From contig JAFVDH010000029.1 of the NCBI GenBank assembly GCA_017478515.1, positions 1-34,520 on the forward strand: 34,520 nt of DNA, in the 5' to 3' direction. Of the stretch, positions 1 to 8,595 are shown one piece after another. This DNA comes from a bacterium (GTDB taxonomy: Bacteria; Cyanobacteriota; Vampirovibrionia; Gastranaerophilales; Gastranaerophilaceae). Under the pieces are notes generated by a model. The model ran no database searches. It had not been told where the DNA came from and saw only the letters and a program-made list of their open reading frames with translations. Made by a program: the position numbers and the translations under genes. The stretch's first letter is position 1, and the number at the start of each line of letters is the position of its first letter.

Positions 1-204
1 AGCTATACTTTCGTAAATACTTTGTCTTTACTCTCTTAAACTTATCATCTCTTACATTTATTTAAAGTATTTCTCTTTTTATTTATTGCTTTTTTTATCA
101 TTATTTATTAAGTTTTGTTACAAAAAGGATATACTATTTTGGGTTTTCGTAATATTGTTAAACTTAAATTATAGGAAACAGCTTTTCTTTCACGTTTTAG
201 CAAT

Positions 205-234
205 AAATAAAAAAAAGAGTGCCAATGGCACTCT
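205..234 (-). terminator. Intrinsic terminator of the permease operon
   Basis: A perfect 9-bp inverted repeat (AGAGTGCCA at 216-224, TGGCACTCT at 226-234) is followed on the minus strand by a T-run (the A-run at 208-216). It lies 8 nt past the stop of the first permease and so closes the minus-strand operon. The AT-rich sequence at 1-204 to its left holds no open frame I would call a gene. Confidence 0.85.
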
Positions 235-242
235 ATAAACTC

Positions 243-1811
243 CTATCGATTTACAATTTCCGCAACATTTTTTTCAATATTACGGACTGTGGATTGTTTA
301 AATTTTTCCTTACGTTTTCGTTTATACCCATACATAGCATAAATCAAAAATCCCACAAACAGCCATAACGGAAATAGCAATGACGATGTTGTCAAATTAT
401 GCATAGAAAATACCATTAAAGCGGTACAAATAAATATTCCAAGCAGAGGGAACAACGGTGATAAAGGCACTTTAAACGGTCTTTTTCTGTTTGGTTCTTT
501 TTTTCTAAGAATTAATACGGCAACGCAAATAATAATGAACGAAGTAAATGTTCCAAAATTGCATAATTCGGCAGAAATACTCAAATCCATAAATAACGCA
601 CCGACAATAACAACAAGAGCCGTAAGCCAAGTAAGAATTGTCGGAACACGAGTTTTGCGATTAACCAATCTTAAACCTTTAGGTAAAAAGTAATCTCTGC
701 TCATAGCATATAAAATTCTTGTAGTTCCAAGTTGATAAACCAAAAGAACCGATGTCAAACCTGCAAGAGCCGCAAGTGAAATAAAACCAGCAAACCAATC
801 CTGATGCACATAACTCATTGCATTTGCAAGAGGAGCACCGGTATCTACGCTATTTAAAGGAACAATTCCTGTTAAAACAAGTGCAACAAGGACATAAAGA
901 ATAGTACAAATAATCAATGTACCCAAAATACCTATAGGCAAATCTCTTTGAGGATTTTTAACTTCTTCTGCGGTAGTAGATATTGCATCAAAACCAATAT
1001 AGGCAAAGAAAATTAAAAATGTGCCCATAAAAATTCCCTCAAAACCGTTTGGAGCAAATGGCTGCCAATTTTCAGGCTTTATATAAAATGCACCAACCGC
1101 TATAAAAGTTATTATCATTGATAAATTTATACCTACAAGAACGCTTGCCAACCTTGTAGATTCCTTAACACCTTTTAAAAGCATTACAGTAAGCAAAATT
1201 ACAATAAATATAGCCGGAAAATTTACCGCAAAAGGAATTTTTCCAAAAATAAACGGTATTTTATCATGTATATTCCACCCGTATTTAGTACACATATGAG
1301 AAATAGTTATATAATCCATTCTAAGCCATAAAGGACAATTAGTAACAAATGGCGGTAAAACATGCGAAAAACCTTTTAACAATTGAGTAAAATAACCACA
1401 CCAAGCACTTGCAACCGTGATATTACCAATAGCATATTCAAGCATTAAAATCCATCCAACCATCCAGGCCGCAAATTCCCCCATCGTAGCATACGTATAT
1501 GTATAAGCACTACCTGCGACAGGTATCATCGATGCGATTTCCGAATAACACAATGCAGAAAAAACGCAAGCAACAGCAGCAAGAACCATTGATATACATA
1601 TTGCAGGCCCTGCACCAACACTTTCTGCACCACCCTTTATTGCAATACCTATAATTGAAAATATTCCCGTTCCAACTACTGCACCTATGCCTAAAATTAT
1701 CAAGTCAAAAATACCTAGGGTTTTACGTAAATCTGTATGCTGACTTATATTTATTAAGTCATCTATTTTTCTTTTTCTAAGAGCATTATGTATTATATCT
1801 TTAAAGTTCAT
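243..1811 (-). CDS. APC-superfamily amino acid permease (YfnA/CAT-like), copy 1
   Basis: A 522-residue polytopic membrane protein that probably imports amino acids by secondary transport. The first membrane segment carries the family signature near residues 34-52 (FDLIILGIGAVVGTGIFSI). Mid-protein there is a conserved FFAYIGFDAISTTAEE stretch followed by NPQRDLPIGI, typical of the cationic-amino-acid-transporter branch. About 12-14 hydrophobic segments are visible, and both ends are basic and cytoplasmic. The ATG overlaps the 3' end of the upstream permease by 11 nt, and its ribosome binding site (GAGGAAG) lies inside that gene, so the two are probably translationally coupled. It is a close paralogue of the neighbour, so tandem duplication is the likely origin. 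The substrate cannot be read from the sequence. Confidence 0.93.
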   Translation of the reverse strand: MNFKDIIHNALRKRKIDDLINISQHTDLRKTLGIFDLIILGIGAVVGTGIFSIIGIAIKGGAESVGAGPAICISMVLAAVACVFSALCYSEIASMIPVAGSAYTYTYATMGEFAAWMVGWILMLEYAIGNITVASAWCGYFTQLLKGFSHVLPPFVTNCPLWLRMDYITISHMCTKYGWNIHDKIPFIFGKIPFAVNFPAIFIVILLTVMLLKGVKESTRLASVLVGINLSMIITFIAVGAFYIKPENWQPFAPNGFEGIFMGTFLIFFAYIGFDAISTTAEEVKNPQRDLPIGILGTLIICTILYVLVALVLTGIVPLNSVDTGAPLANAMSYVHQDWFAGFISLAALAGLTSVLLVYQLGTTRILYAMSRDYFLPKGLRLVNRKTRVPTILTWLTALVVIVGALFMDLSISAELCNFGTFTSFIIICVAVLILRKKEPNRKRPFKVPLSPLFPLLGIFICTALMVFSMHNLTTSSLLFPLWLFVGFLIYAMYGYKRKRKEKFKQSTVRNIEKNVAEIVNR

Positions 1812-3411
1812 TTGAAACCGCTTCCTCTTTTCTTTCTAATGCTCTCAACTGCATTTCATGCATAAGTTTTTCTTTTCTGCGATTTTTTCTATATCCGTAA
1901 AAAGAATAAATAACGCCGCCCAAAATAAGCCAAGCAGGGAAAAGAATTGCAGACATAAAAGTCGCTGAAGTAACCATATAGTAAAACATCAATCCTCCGC
2001 AGCAAAGTATACCCATAATAGGAAACCAAGGCGAAAACGGAACTTTAAACGGTCTTTTTCGGTTAGGGTCAATTTTTCTTAAAATCAATACCGCAACGCA
2101 AACAATAATAAAGGAAGTAAATGTTCCAAAATTACACAACTCAGCAGCGGCAGACAAATCAAGTGTCATTACGCCAAACATAATAGCAAAACCGACAATC
2201 CATGTTAAAACAATTGGAATGCGGGTTTTTCTGTCTAATTTTTTACAAATACGAGGTAAAAAGTTATCACGACTCATAGCGTAAAGTATACGAGTACAAG
2301 CCAAGTGTAACACAAGTAAAACAGAAGTTAAACCTGCAAGAGAACCTATAGAAATAAATCCTGCAACCCAATCCTGATGAACCATAGTCATAACATAAGC
2401 CATAGGAGCTTTTAAAAACCCCTGAGGAATAACAATACCGCTTGTAGGATGCATACCTGTTAATACAAGAGCAACAGAAATATATACTACAGTTGTAATC
2501 AATAAAGAACCAATAATCCCTATAGGCAAATCTCTTTGAGGGTTTTTAGATTCTTCGGCAGTAGTCGCAATAGCATCAAAACCAATATAAGCAAAAAATA
2601 TTATAAAAGCACCGCTAATTACACCCTGAACACCATTTGGAGCAAACGGCTGCCAATTTTCCGGAGTAACATAAAAAACGCCGACAAACACAAATAAAGC
2701 AATTACAGAGAGTTTAATTAAAACCATAACTGTTGCCATAAGTGTAGAGTCTTTTGTACCTCTTAATAGAACAAAAGTTATTAACGAAATAATAACAAAA
2801 GCAGGTAAATTAATGCAAAAAGGGATGCCGCAAATAGCGGGAATAACATCTTTAGCACTATCACCAAGCTGCAAAAGAGCAGAGTTATAATCAGAAACCA
2901 GCCAGATAGGAGGGTTAGTAATAATAGACGGCAAATGTCCCTCAAACCCTTTCATAAACTGAACGAAATGATTAGACCACGCACAAGCAACGGCAATAGA
3001 ACCAATGCCATACTCAAGCATAAGAACCCATCCAACCATCCAAGCCATGCATTCACCCAGCGTTGCAAACGTATAAACATAAGCCCCGCCTGCAACAGGA
3101 AGCATTGCCGCAAATTCACAATAACATAACGCAGAAAAAACACACGCAAAAGCCGCTATAATCATTGACAACACTAAAGCAGGCCCTGCACCAACACTTT
3201 CTCCACCTCCGGCTGCTGCAATACCAACTACCGCAAATATACCGGAACCGATTATTGCTCCGACACCAAGAATAATTAAATCAAAAACAGATAACGTCTT
3301 TTTCAATCCGTTTCTATTTGCAACCTGCATCATGTCATCAGGGTTTTTACGCTTTATTAAATTATTTAATATATTTCTAAAAGTAGTGTTATTACCTTTA
3401 TTTTTTTCCAT
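1801..3411 (-). CDS. APC-superfamily amino acid permease (YfnA/CAT-like), copy 2
   Basis: A 536-residue multi-pass transporter with the same architecture as the downstream paralogue: the N-terminal signature FDLIILGVGAIIGSGIFAVVG, then FFAYIGFDAIATTAEES and NPQRDLPIGI in the middle. The two copies are alike along most of their length. Differences are concentrated in the extracellular loops, for example an insertion before the MTMVHQDWVAGF segment, and at both ends. Its ATG is 19 nt after the glyQ stop and is preceded by a purine-rich site (GAAAGAAGAAG). The order glyQ-permease-permease suggests that amino-acid uptake is co-transcribed with an aminoacyl-tRNA synthetase subunit. Substrate unknown. 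Confidence 0.93.
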   Translation of the reverse strand: MEKNKGNNTTFRNILNNLIKRKNPDDMMQVANRNGLKKTLSVFDLIILGVGAIIGSGIFAVVGIAAAGGGESVGAGPALVLSMIIAAFACVFSALCYCEFAAMLPVAGGAYVYTFATLGECMAWMVGWVLMLEYGIGSIAVACAWSNHFVQFMKGFEGHLPSIITNPPIWLVSDYNSALLQLGDSAKDVIPAICGIPFCINLPAFVIISLITFVLLRGTKDSTLMATVMVLIKLSVIALFVFVGVFYVTPENWQPFAPNGVQGVISGAFIIFFAYIGFDAIATTAEESKNPQRDLPIGIIGSLLITTVVYISVALVLTGMHPTSGIVIPQGFLKAPMAYVMTMVHQDWVAGFISIGSLAGLTSVLLVLHLACTRILYAMSRDNFLPRICKKLDRKTRIPIVLTWIVGFAIMFGVMTLDLSAAAELCNFGTFTSFIIVCVAVLILRKIDPNRKRPFKVPFSPWFPIMGILCCGGLMFYYMVTSATFMSAILFPAWLILGGVIYSFYGYRKNRRKEKLMHEMQLRALERKEEAVSNEL

Positions 3412-3430
3412 CTTCTTCTTTCGGTTTCAG

Positions 3431-4297
3431 CTATTTACAAAGAGGAAATCCCATTTTTTCTCTCTGTGCTACGTATAATTTAGCAACCTTCGTTGCCATT
3501 GTTCTAATTCTTCCTATAAATAAATTCCGTTCATCTTTACTTATCACACCTCTTGCATCAAGCAAATTAAAGGTATGAGAGCATTTTAACACGTAATCAT
3601 ATGCAGGCAATACAAGTTCTGCATCAATACAATTATCAACTTCATTTTGATATAAGTCAAACATTTTAAATAGTGACTCAGTATTTGAAACCTCAAAATT
3701 ATATTTTGACATTTCAACTTCGTTTTGCATAAAAATTTCGCCATAATTAACGGTGTCATTCCATTTTATATCTTTAAAATGTTGAACATTTTGCAAATAC
3801 ATTGCAATTCTTTCTACACCGTACGTAAGTTCTAAAGCAACAGGCTTTACTTCTAAACCGCCAACTTGCTGGAAGTATGTAAACTGTGTAATTTCCATAC
3901 CGTCAAGCCAAACCTCCCATCCGACACCGTTTGCACCAAGTGTAGGTGATTCCCAGTTATCTTCAACAAATCTTACATCGTGTTTTGATAAATCAATACC
4001 TATTGCTTCAAGGCTTTTTAAATAAACATCCTGAGCATTTTCAGGAGATGGTTTTAAAATAACCTGATATTGATAATAATGTCCTAATCTGTTAGGGTTT
4101 TCACCATATCTGGCATCAGTAGGTCTTCTGCATGGCTCTACCATTGCAGTATTCCAAGGTTCAGGGCCTAACGCTCTTAAAAATGTCGCAGGGTTCATTG
4201 TTGAAGCACCCTTTTCTATGTCATACGGCTGCTGAATTATACAACCGTGTTCCGACCAATATTTTGATAAATTTAAAATTAAATCTTGAAAATTCAT
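3431..4297 (-). CDS. glyQ: Glycine-tRNA ligase, alpha subunit
   Basis: Catalytic alpha chain of the bacterial alpha2-beta2 glycyl-tRNA synthetase, which charges tRNA-Gly with glycine using ATP. Diagnostic stretches are [66 protein letters not shown] and [12 protein letters not shown]. The 288-residue length is normal for the family. The open frame extends upstream to a GTG at 4306, but the ATG at 4297 is preferred: it gives the usual MNFQDLIL start and has GGTGGGA just upstream. The beta subunit gene glyS is not in the window, so the two subunits are encoded apart. A good promoter lies upstream. Confidence 0.97.
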   Translation of the reverse strand: MNFQDLILNLSKYWSEHGCIIQQPYDIEKGASTMNPATFLRALGPEPWNTAMVEPCRRPTDARYGENPNRLGHYYQYQVILKPSPENAQDVYLKSLEAIGIDLSKHDVRFVEDNWESPTLGANGVGWEVWLDGMEITQFTYFQQVGGLEVKPVALELTYGVERIAMYLQNVQHFKDIKWNDTVNYGEIFMQNEVEMSKYNFEVSNTESLFKMFDLYQNEVDNCIDAELVLPAYDYVLKCSHTFNLLDARGVISKDERNLFIGRIRTMATKVAKLYVAQREKMGFPLCK

Positions 4298-4331
4298 AAT
4301 TCCCACCGGCTATTGTAAATCAATCAAGTCT

Positions 4332-4360
4332 ATTATATATGTAACAAATTTTATTTGCAA
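4332..4360 (-). promoter_or_regulatory. Predicted sigma-70-type promoter of glyQ
   Basis: On the minus strand, -35 TTGCAA (4355-4360), a 17-nt spacer and a perfect -10 TATAAT (4332-4337). The predicted transcript start is about 4325, giving a leader of about 28 nt, too short for a T-box. Confidence 0.6.
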
Positions 4361-4387
4361 TAAATCGCTTACAAAATATTAACTTAT

Positions 4388-4416
4388 TTGACACAGTTTT
4401 TATATAATTATACTAT
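4388..4416 (+). promoter_or_regulatory. Predicted promoter of the kinase-DUF475-GT2 operon
   Basis: A perfect -35 TTGACA (4388-4393) is followed 17 nt later by TACTAT (4411-4416). An alternative -10, TATACT at 4409-4414, has a 15-nt spacer. A GAGG ribosome binding site at 4423-4426 serves the ATG at 4434. This promoter is divergent from that of glyQ. Confidence 0.6.
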
Positions 4417-4433
4417 AAATCTGAGGATGAATT

Positions 4434-4955
4434 ATGGCAGAAAAGATTATTATATTTTCAGGAAAGCAGTACTCGGGCAAAGATACTTTAGCAAAAATTA
4501 TGCTTGAAAAAATGCCTGATTTTAAAAGATGTGCAATGGGCGATATTATCAAACTTGAGTACGGAAAACAACATAATTTAACTTATGAAGAAATAGAAAA
4601 AAACAAACCGCTTTACCGACAAGGACTTATTGACCTCGGAAACTGGGGAAGAAGTCAGGATGCCGATTATTGGTTAAAAAAAATAATTTCTCAACCGGGG
4701 AATATTATGGTAACAGATGTTCGTGTTCCACATGAGTATGAAATTTTTAAAAATGCAGGTGCAATAACAATCAGAGTAAATTGTCCAAGAGATTTAAGAG
4801 AAAAAAGGGGAACATTAATCGGAGAAACGGATATAACCGAAGTGGGGCTTGACCATATTACCGATTGGGATTTTATTGTAGATAACGACTCTGACTTAGA
4901 AACATTAAATAAAACTGCCGATACGATTATTTCAAAAATAAAGGATAATCTATGA
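4434..4955 (+). CDS. P-loop kinase resembling animal-type phosphomevalonate kinase / dNMP kinase
   Basis: A 173-residue single-domain P-loop protein. The Walker-A-like GKQYSGKDT is at residues 10-18, immediately after a hydrophobic strand. Several features in order recall the animal-type phosphomevalonate kinase family: GKxxSGKD, a central KLEYGKQHNL helix, a TDVRVPHEYEIF segment, and a late GLDHITDWDFIVDND stretch. The same fold is used by deoxynucleoside-monophosphate and dephospho-CoA kinases, so the substrate is not settled. No mevalonate-pathway gene lies nearby. The gene overlaps the next one by 4 nt (ATGA), indicating co-translation. Kinase fold: confident. Phosphomevalonate specificity: speculative. 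Confidence 0.75.
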   Translation: MAEKIIIFSGKQYSGKDTLAKIMLEKMPDFKRCAMGDIIKLEYGKQHNLTYEEIEKNKPLYRQGLIDLGNWGRSQDADYWLKKIISQPGNIMVTDVRVPHEYEIFKNAGAITIRVNCPRDLREKRGTLIGETDITEVGLDHITDWDFIVDNDSDLETLNKTADTIISKIKDNL

Positions 4956-5986
4956 AATACTTTAAAAGTTCTATTATAACGACAATTCTGGGTATCATAG
5001 CAGCCTGGTTTTGGGGTGAACATATTTTAAAAGGCAGCGGCTTAACATGTATTTTTATAGCACTTATTTTATCCGTTTTAGAAGTAAGCTTATCTTTCGA
5101 TAACGCAGTAATAAATGCAACAAAACTTGAAAAAATGTCACCTGTGTGGAGACATAGATTTATAACATGGGGGATTTTAATTGCAGTATTCGGAATGAGA
5201 TTATTGTTCCCGATAGCCGTAGTTTCAATTTTTGCAAAACTTTCATGCTTAAGTGTATTAAATATGGCTTTAAACGATGCGGGGCAATATGCTCATTATT
5301 TAGAACTTACACATGCTCCTATTGTTATGTTTGGCGGAACTTTCCTCATGATGCTGTTTTTGTCTTACTTTTTTAACAAAGATAAAGATACACATTGGAT
5401 AGGCTGTATTGAAAAACCCTTAACAAAATGCTCTAATATAAACGGATTTGAAATAATAACGACTTTGGTATTTTTACTTATTACAAGCAGATTTGTTATT
5501 TTTTCACAGCAAAAAGAGGTATTAATCGCAGGAATTTGCGGAATAATTACATACCTTTTAATTGACGGAATTTCTCATGCCCTGGAAAATCAGGAAGAAC
5601 AACGTGCAAAAACTCTTTCCTCTACAGTTAAAGGAGCAGGGTTAATAAGCTTTTTGTATTTAGAATTGATTGATGCATCATTTTCTTTAGATGGGGTTTT
5701 GGGAGCATTTGCGTTGAGTTCGGATATAATAATTATAACAATAGGATTGTCTATAGGTGCAGTATTTGTTCGTTCGCTTACTATTATGCTTACCGAAAAT
5801 AAAACTCTCGCTCAATATCGTTATCTTGAAAACGGTGCTCACTGGGCTATTGGAGCTTTATCTATAATCATGATGATTTCTACGTTTAAAGAAATTCCGG
5901 AAATTATAACAGGTTTAATAGGATTAACTTTTATTATAATGTCTTTTATCAGTTCAATTCTTCATAACAAGAAAAAGGCTTCTTAA
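4952..5986 (+). CDS. DUF475 / TerC-like integral membrane protein
   Basis: A 344-residue polytopic membrane protein with about nine hydrophobic segments. The motif EVSLSFDNAVINA (about residues 45-57) and the later related ELIDASFSLDGVLGAFA match the paired acidic motifs of the DUF475 branch of the TerC superfamily. Some TerC relatives export metal ions such as manganese or confer tellurite resistance, but the role of DUF475 members is not established. The ATG overlaps the kinase stop and is preceded by AAAGGA. It is in a tight operon with the kinase upstream and the glycosyltransferase 1 nt downstream. Confidence 0.88.
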   Translation: MKYFKSSIITTILGIIAAWFWGEHILKGSGLTCIFIALILSVLEVSLSFDNAVINATKLEKMSPVWRHRFITWGILIAVFGMRLLFPIAVVSIFAKLSCLSVLNMALNDAGQYAHYLELTHAPIVMFGGTFLMMLFLSYFFNKDKDTHWIGCIEKPLTKCSNINGFEIITTLVFLLITSRFVIFSQQKEVLIAGICGIITYLLIDGISHALENQEEQRAKTLSSTVKGAGLISFLYLELIDASFSLDGVLGAFALSSDIIIITIGLSIGAVFVRSLTIMLTENKTLAQYRYLENGAHWAIGALSIIMMISTFKEIPEIITGLIGLTFIIMSFISSILHNKKKAS

Positions 5987-5987
5987 T

Positions 5988-6959
5988 ATGAGAGAGCAAA
6001 AAGAACAGATTTTGTCGCATAAAAAAAAATTTTATGATATTAACAATATTGATATATCTGATAAATCCGTAACTTTTATTGTGTCATCATACAATTATGA
6101 AAAATTTATTGAACAAACACTTAATTCAATAAAAAATCAAACTTATAAGAATTTTGAAATAATTGTTGTTGATGATTTTTCTACAGATAATTCCGTTAGC
6201 ATTATACAAAATTATATAAATAATAACCCCGATTTGAAAATATCTTTAATAAGACATGACAAAAATTATGGGCAGTTCAAATCAATTTTAACAGGACTTG
6301 AAAAAGCAAACGGAGAGTTTATAAGTTTTATAGACTCTGATGACATAATTTATGAAACATATGCAGAAACACTGCTTAAACTTCACACAAAAACAAATGC
6401 AGGCTTTGTGTCATGCAAAGCTAAAGAAATAATTTCACCCGAAAAAAATGATTTACAAACAAAAAATATTCTCCAAAAAGATTTTATCAGAGAAAACTCA
6501 GTTGAACAGGATACCCTTATAAAATATAAAAACATTGAACAAAAGCCATTTGGAGGCTGGTTCTGGCATCCGATGACATCAACAATGTTTAAGAAAAAAT
6601 CAGTAGAAATAATATTAAATTACAAAAATACAGACGATTGGAAAATATGTCCCGACAAATTTATCTTTAATTTGATAAACTTAATTGACGGCTCTATTAC
6701 CGTTGACATTGAACTTTTTGGAAAAAGAAAACACGAAAACAATGCTGGTAATTTTAACCGAACTAAATTAAATATTGAAAACAACAAAAAAATAAGAAAA
6801 CTAACTTTGAATTTTATAAAACAAAATAAATATAAATTTGTCGAAAAATACGGTAAAATACTGACTTTCATATACGTAGCAAAAATATATTTATCCTATT
6901 TTTACATTCCAATACAAATATTAAAATATGTAACAAAATTTTTCACTCTTAAAATTTAA
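5988..6959 (+). CDS. Family 2 glycosyltransferase
   Basis: A 323-residue GT-A fold glycosyltransferase that transfers a sugar from a nucleotide-sugar donor, probably to a surface glycan. Visible are the N-terminal VTFIVSSYNYEKFIEQTLNSI, the nucleotide-binding IIVVDDFSTDNS, and the metal-binding DSD at residues 116-118 inside EFISFIDSDD. The C-terminal 40 residues are hydrophobic and aromatic with flanking lysines and could attach it to the inner face of the membrane. The sequence is noticeably more A/T-rich and lysine/asparagine-rich than the two genes upstream, as often seen in transferred surface-sugar genes. It starts 1 nt after the DUF475 stop; AAGG lies 11-12 nt before the ATG. Confidence 0.88.
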   Translation: MREQKEQILSHKKKFYDINNIDISDKSVTFIVSSYNYEKFIEQTLNSIKNQTYKNFEIIVVDDFSTDNSVSIIQNYINNNPDLKISLIRHDKNYGQFKSILTGLEKANGEFISFIDSDDIIYETYAETLLKLHTKTNAGFVSCKAKEIISPEKNDLQTKNILQKDFIRENSVEQDTLIKYKNIEQKPFGGWFWHPMTSTMFKKKSVEIILNYKNTDDWKICPDKFIFNLINLIDGSITVDIELFGKRKHENNAGNFNRTKLNIENNKKIRKLTLNFIKQNKYKFVEKYGKILTFIYVAKIYLSYFYIPIQILKYVTKFFTLKI

Positions 6960-7003
6960 ACACATACACTGTTTTAAATACTATATAACACAGGAGGATA
7001 GTA

Positions 7004-7177
7004 ATGAATAAATATGAAAAATTTCAAGCAGAATTAAAAGCTCAAAAACAAGAAAGTTATAAAGAATTAATGGCAGAAGTAAACAGTTTAAAAAGCCGTT
7101 TTGAAAAATTGCTGTCATTAGCAATGAACTCATCAAGTGCACGTGTTGAACGTGATTATCGTGTTCAATCTTTCTAA
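7004..7177 (+). CDS. Small 57-residue charged coiled-coil protein
   Basis: A short open frame with a near-perfect ribosome binding site (AGGAGG at 6992-6997, 7 nt before ATG) and a terminator 28 nt after the stop. The product begins MNKYEKFQAELKAQKQES and is predicted to be one long amphipathic helix (Q/K/E-rich, with leucines at coiled-coil spacing) ending in a basic-aromatic tail, RVERDYRVQSF. There is no membrane segment or signal peptide. A possible -10 (TACTAT, 6979-6984) suggests a separate transcript. I do not recognise a family. The strong translation signal and dedicated terminator argue for a real, possibly abundant product. Confidence 0.72.
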   Translation: MNKYEKFQAELKAQKQESYKELMAEVNSLKSRFEKLLSLAMNSSSARVERDYRVQSF

Positions 7178-7204
7178 TTTGCAGATAAGAAGTTAAAAAC
7201 AAAG

Positions 7205-7240
7205 AAAAAAAAGGATGGCATTTTAGTCATCCTTTTTTTT
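7205..7240. terminator. Bidirectional intrinsic terminator
   Basis: The stem GGATGGC / GTCATCC (7213-7219 with 7226-7232, one G-T pair) has a 6-nt loop and is flanked by A8 on the left and T8 on the right. It therefore terminates both the 57-residue gene (plus) and the convergent glycine-zipper gene (minus). Confidence 0.9.
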
Positions 7241-7274
7241 ATAATAAGTCTTTTATTTTATTTTTTAATTAAAA

Positions 7275-8519
7275 TTAGTAAGCCATACCGATTGATTGAG
7301 CCATCAAATCCTGTTGAGGATTAAATCCTGTTTTAGCAGTTGTGTAAGCTAAGAACGGATTAGTTGTAGCTGCAGTTGTTCTTTGTTGAGAAGAAGTACC
7401 TCTTGATGACAAATTAGATAAACTTTGGAAAGCTATTTTAGCATCATCAGTATCAGTACCCTCAGCTTGTAATCTTTCAGCCGCAGCACCAGCAACTTGA
7501 TTTAATACTGTGCTGTCAGTTTGAGCAGCTTGAGCCAATTGTTGAGCTTGTTTTTCTTGAGCAAGAACTAATTCATCTTTACCAACAACTGCTTCAGCAC
7601 CTTTCTTAGCAAGACGGCTGCCTAACGAACCACCGATTAAAGAACATAATGTACCTATTGCACCACCAACAACTGCACCAACTGCTGTACCAGCACCAGG
7701 AATTACAGAACCGATTAAAGCACCTACTTTTGTTCCGATTGCTGCACCTGCTACCCAGCCGCCTACTGAAGCAACTGTTTTAACAGTGGATTTACCTAAT
7801 TGTTTCATACCTGATTTTGCACCTAATTGGCTGAATGTAGGAATTACGTTTGATACAACTTCAAAACCGCCTTCCATTAATAACATCATTCCGCCACCAT
7901 GTGCATTAAATGCATTTAAGCATTTTCCGAATGCAGGTGATTTTACTGCTAAAGCATTTAAACTGCTGTTTAATTTTGTTAAACCGATTGCATTTGATAC
8001 TTTTGAACCGATACCTGTTGCAGCTGCTGATTTTTCAAGATGAGCCGCTTGATTTGCTTTTGCAAATAATTGGTTTGCTTGATTAATTGCTTCTTTTGAA
8101 CCTGTTTTTGCAGCTTCTTGAGCTGCTGTTCTTGCTGCATTATATAAATCTACTGTTGATGTTGATAAAGCTGTTGTTTCAGCTAATTTTTCAGCAGTAG
8201 GAATTGCTTTTAATAAAGATGTTCCTGCAGATGATGATAAAACTCCGCTTAAACCTGATGCTTGGCGAATTGCATTTAAATTTGTTGTTGATTGTGTAAG
8301 TGCTTGCATTCCGCCTTTTATATCTTTTCTATTTTGCCATAACCAAGAACCGCCTTGTAATGCCAAATTTGATGCAGAACTTGTTAAAACTTCAGAAACT
8401 CCAAAATCTTGTGTATTTGTTAATGTAACTCCGGTTGCATATTTTGCCAAATTTTCAATATCTTGTGCAGAATATCTTATTCCACCGTTAAAACTTACAT
8501 TTTGATTACCGTAAACCAT
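7275..8519 (-). CDS. Ala/Gly/Ser-rich protein with glycine-zipper membrane segment, function unknown
   Basis: A 414-residue protein not assigned to a family. The N-terminus (MVYGNQNVSFNGGIRYSAQD) is polar with no signal peptide. Residues 100-200 are alanine/asparagine/glutamine-rich helix. Residues about 249-300 form a long run of GxxxG/AxxxG spacing (GGWVAGAAIG, GALIGSVIPGAGTAVG, GGAIGTLCSLIGG), the pattern of glycine-zipper membrane hairpins found in pore-forming and translocator proteins. The tail (340-414) is low-complexity T/S/Q/A. The start is set by GGGGA before the ATG. It stands alone between two terminating or divergent neighbours. Plausible roles are an envelope-associated or secreted protein, or a tape-measure/effector-like protein. 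None can be proven here. Confidence 0.7.
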   Translation of the reverse strand: MVYGNQNVSFNGGIRYSAQDIENLAKYATGVTLTNTQDFGVSEVLTSSASNLALQGGSWLWQNRKDIKGGMQALTQSTTNLNAIRQASGLSGVLSSSAGTSLLKAIPTAEKLAETTALSTSTVDLYNAARTAAQEAAKTGSKEAINQANQLFAKANQAAHLEKSAAATGIGSKVSNAIGLTKLNSSLNALAVKSPAFGKCLNAFNAHGGGMMLLMEGGFEVVSNVIPTFSQLGAKSGMKQLGKSTVKTVASVGGWVAGAAIGTKVGALIGSVIPGAGTAVGAVVGGAIGTLCSLIGGSLGSRLAKKGAEAVVGKDELVLAQEKQAQQLAQAAQTDSTVLNQVAGAAAERLQAEGTDTDDAKIAFQSLSNLSSRGTSSQQRTTAATTNPFLAYTTAKTGFNPQQDLMAQSIGMAY

Positions 8520-8595
8520 TTTTTCCCCGTATTAATATCCTATATATTAATAAAGTTCTATTTTGGTTTTAAATTGACTTTTTTAACAATATTTA

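Noticed and set aside
3..65. Short plus-strand frame at the left edge as a CDS end
   Set aside because: About 20 codons of very AT-rich sequence with no protein-like pattern.
2952..3149. Open frames on both strands inside the second permease
   Set aside because: Shadows of the permease coding sequence; no ribosome binding site and no sensible composition.
6981..7202. 73-codon minus-strand frame
   Set aside because: Antisense to the well-supported 57-residue gene and lies against its ribosome binding site.
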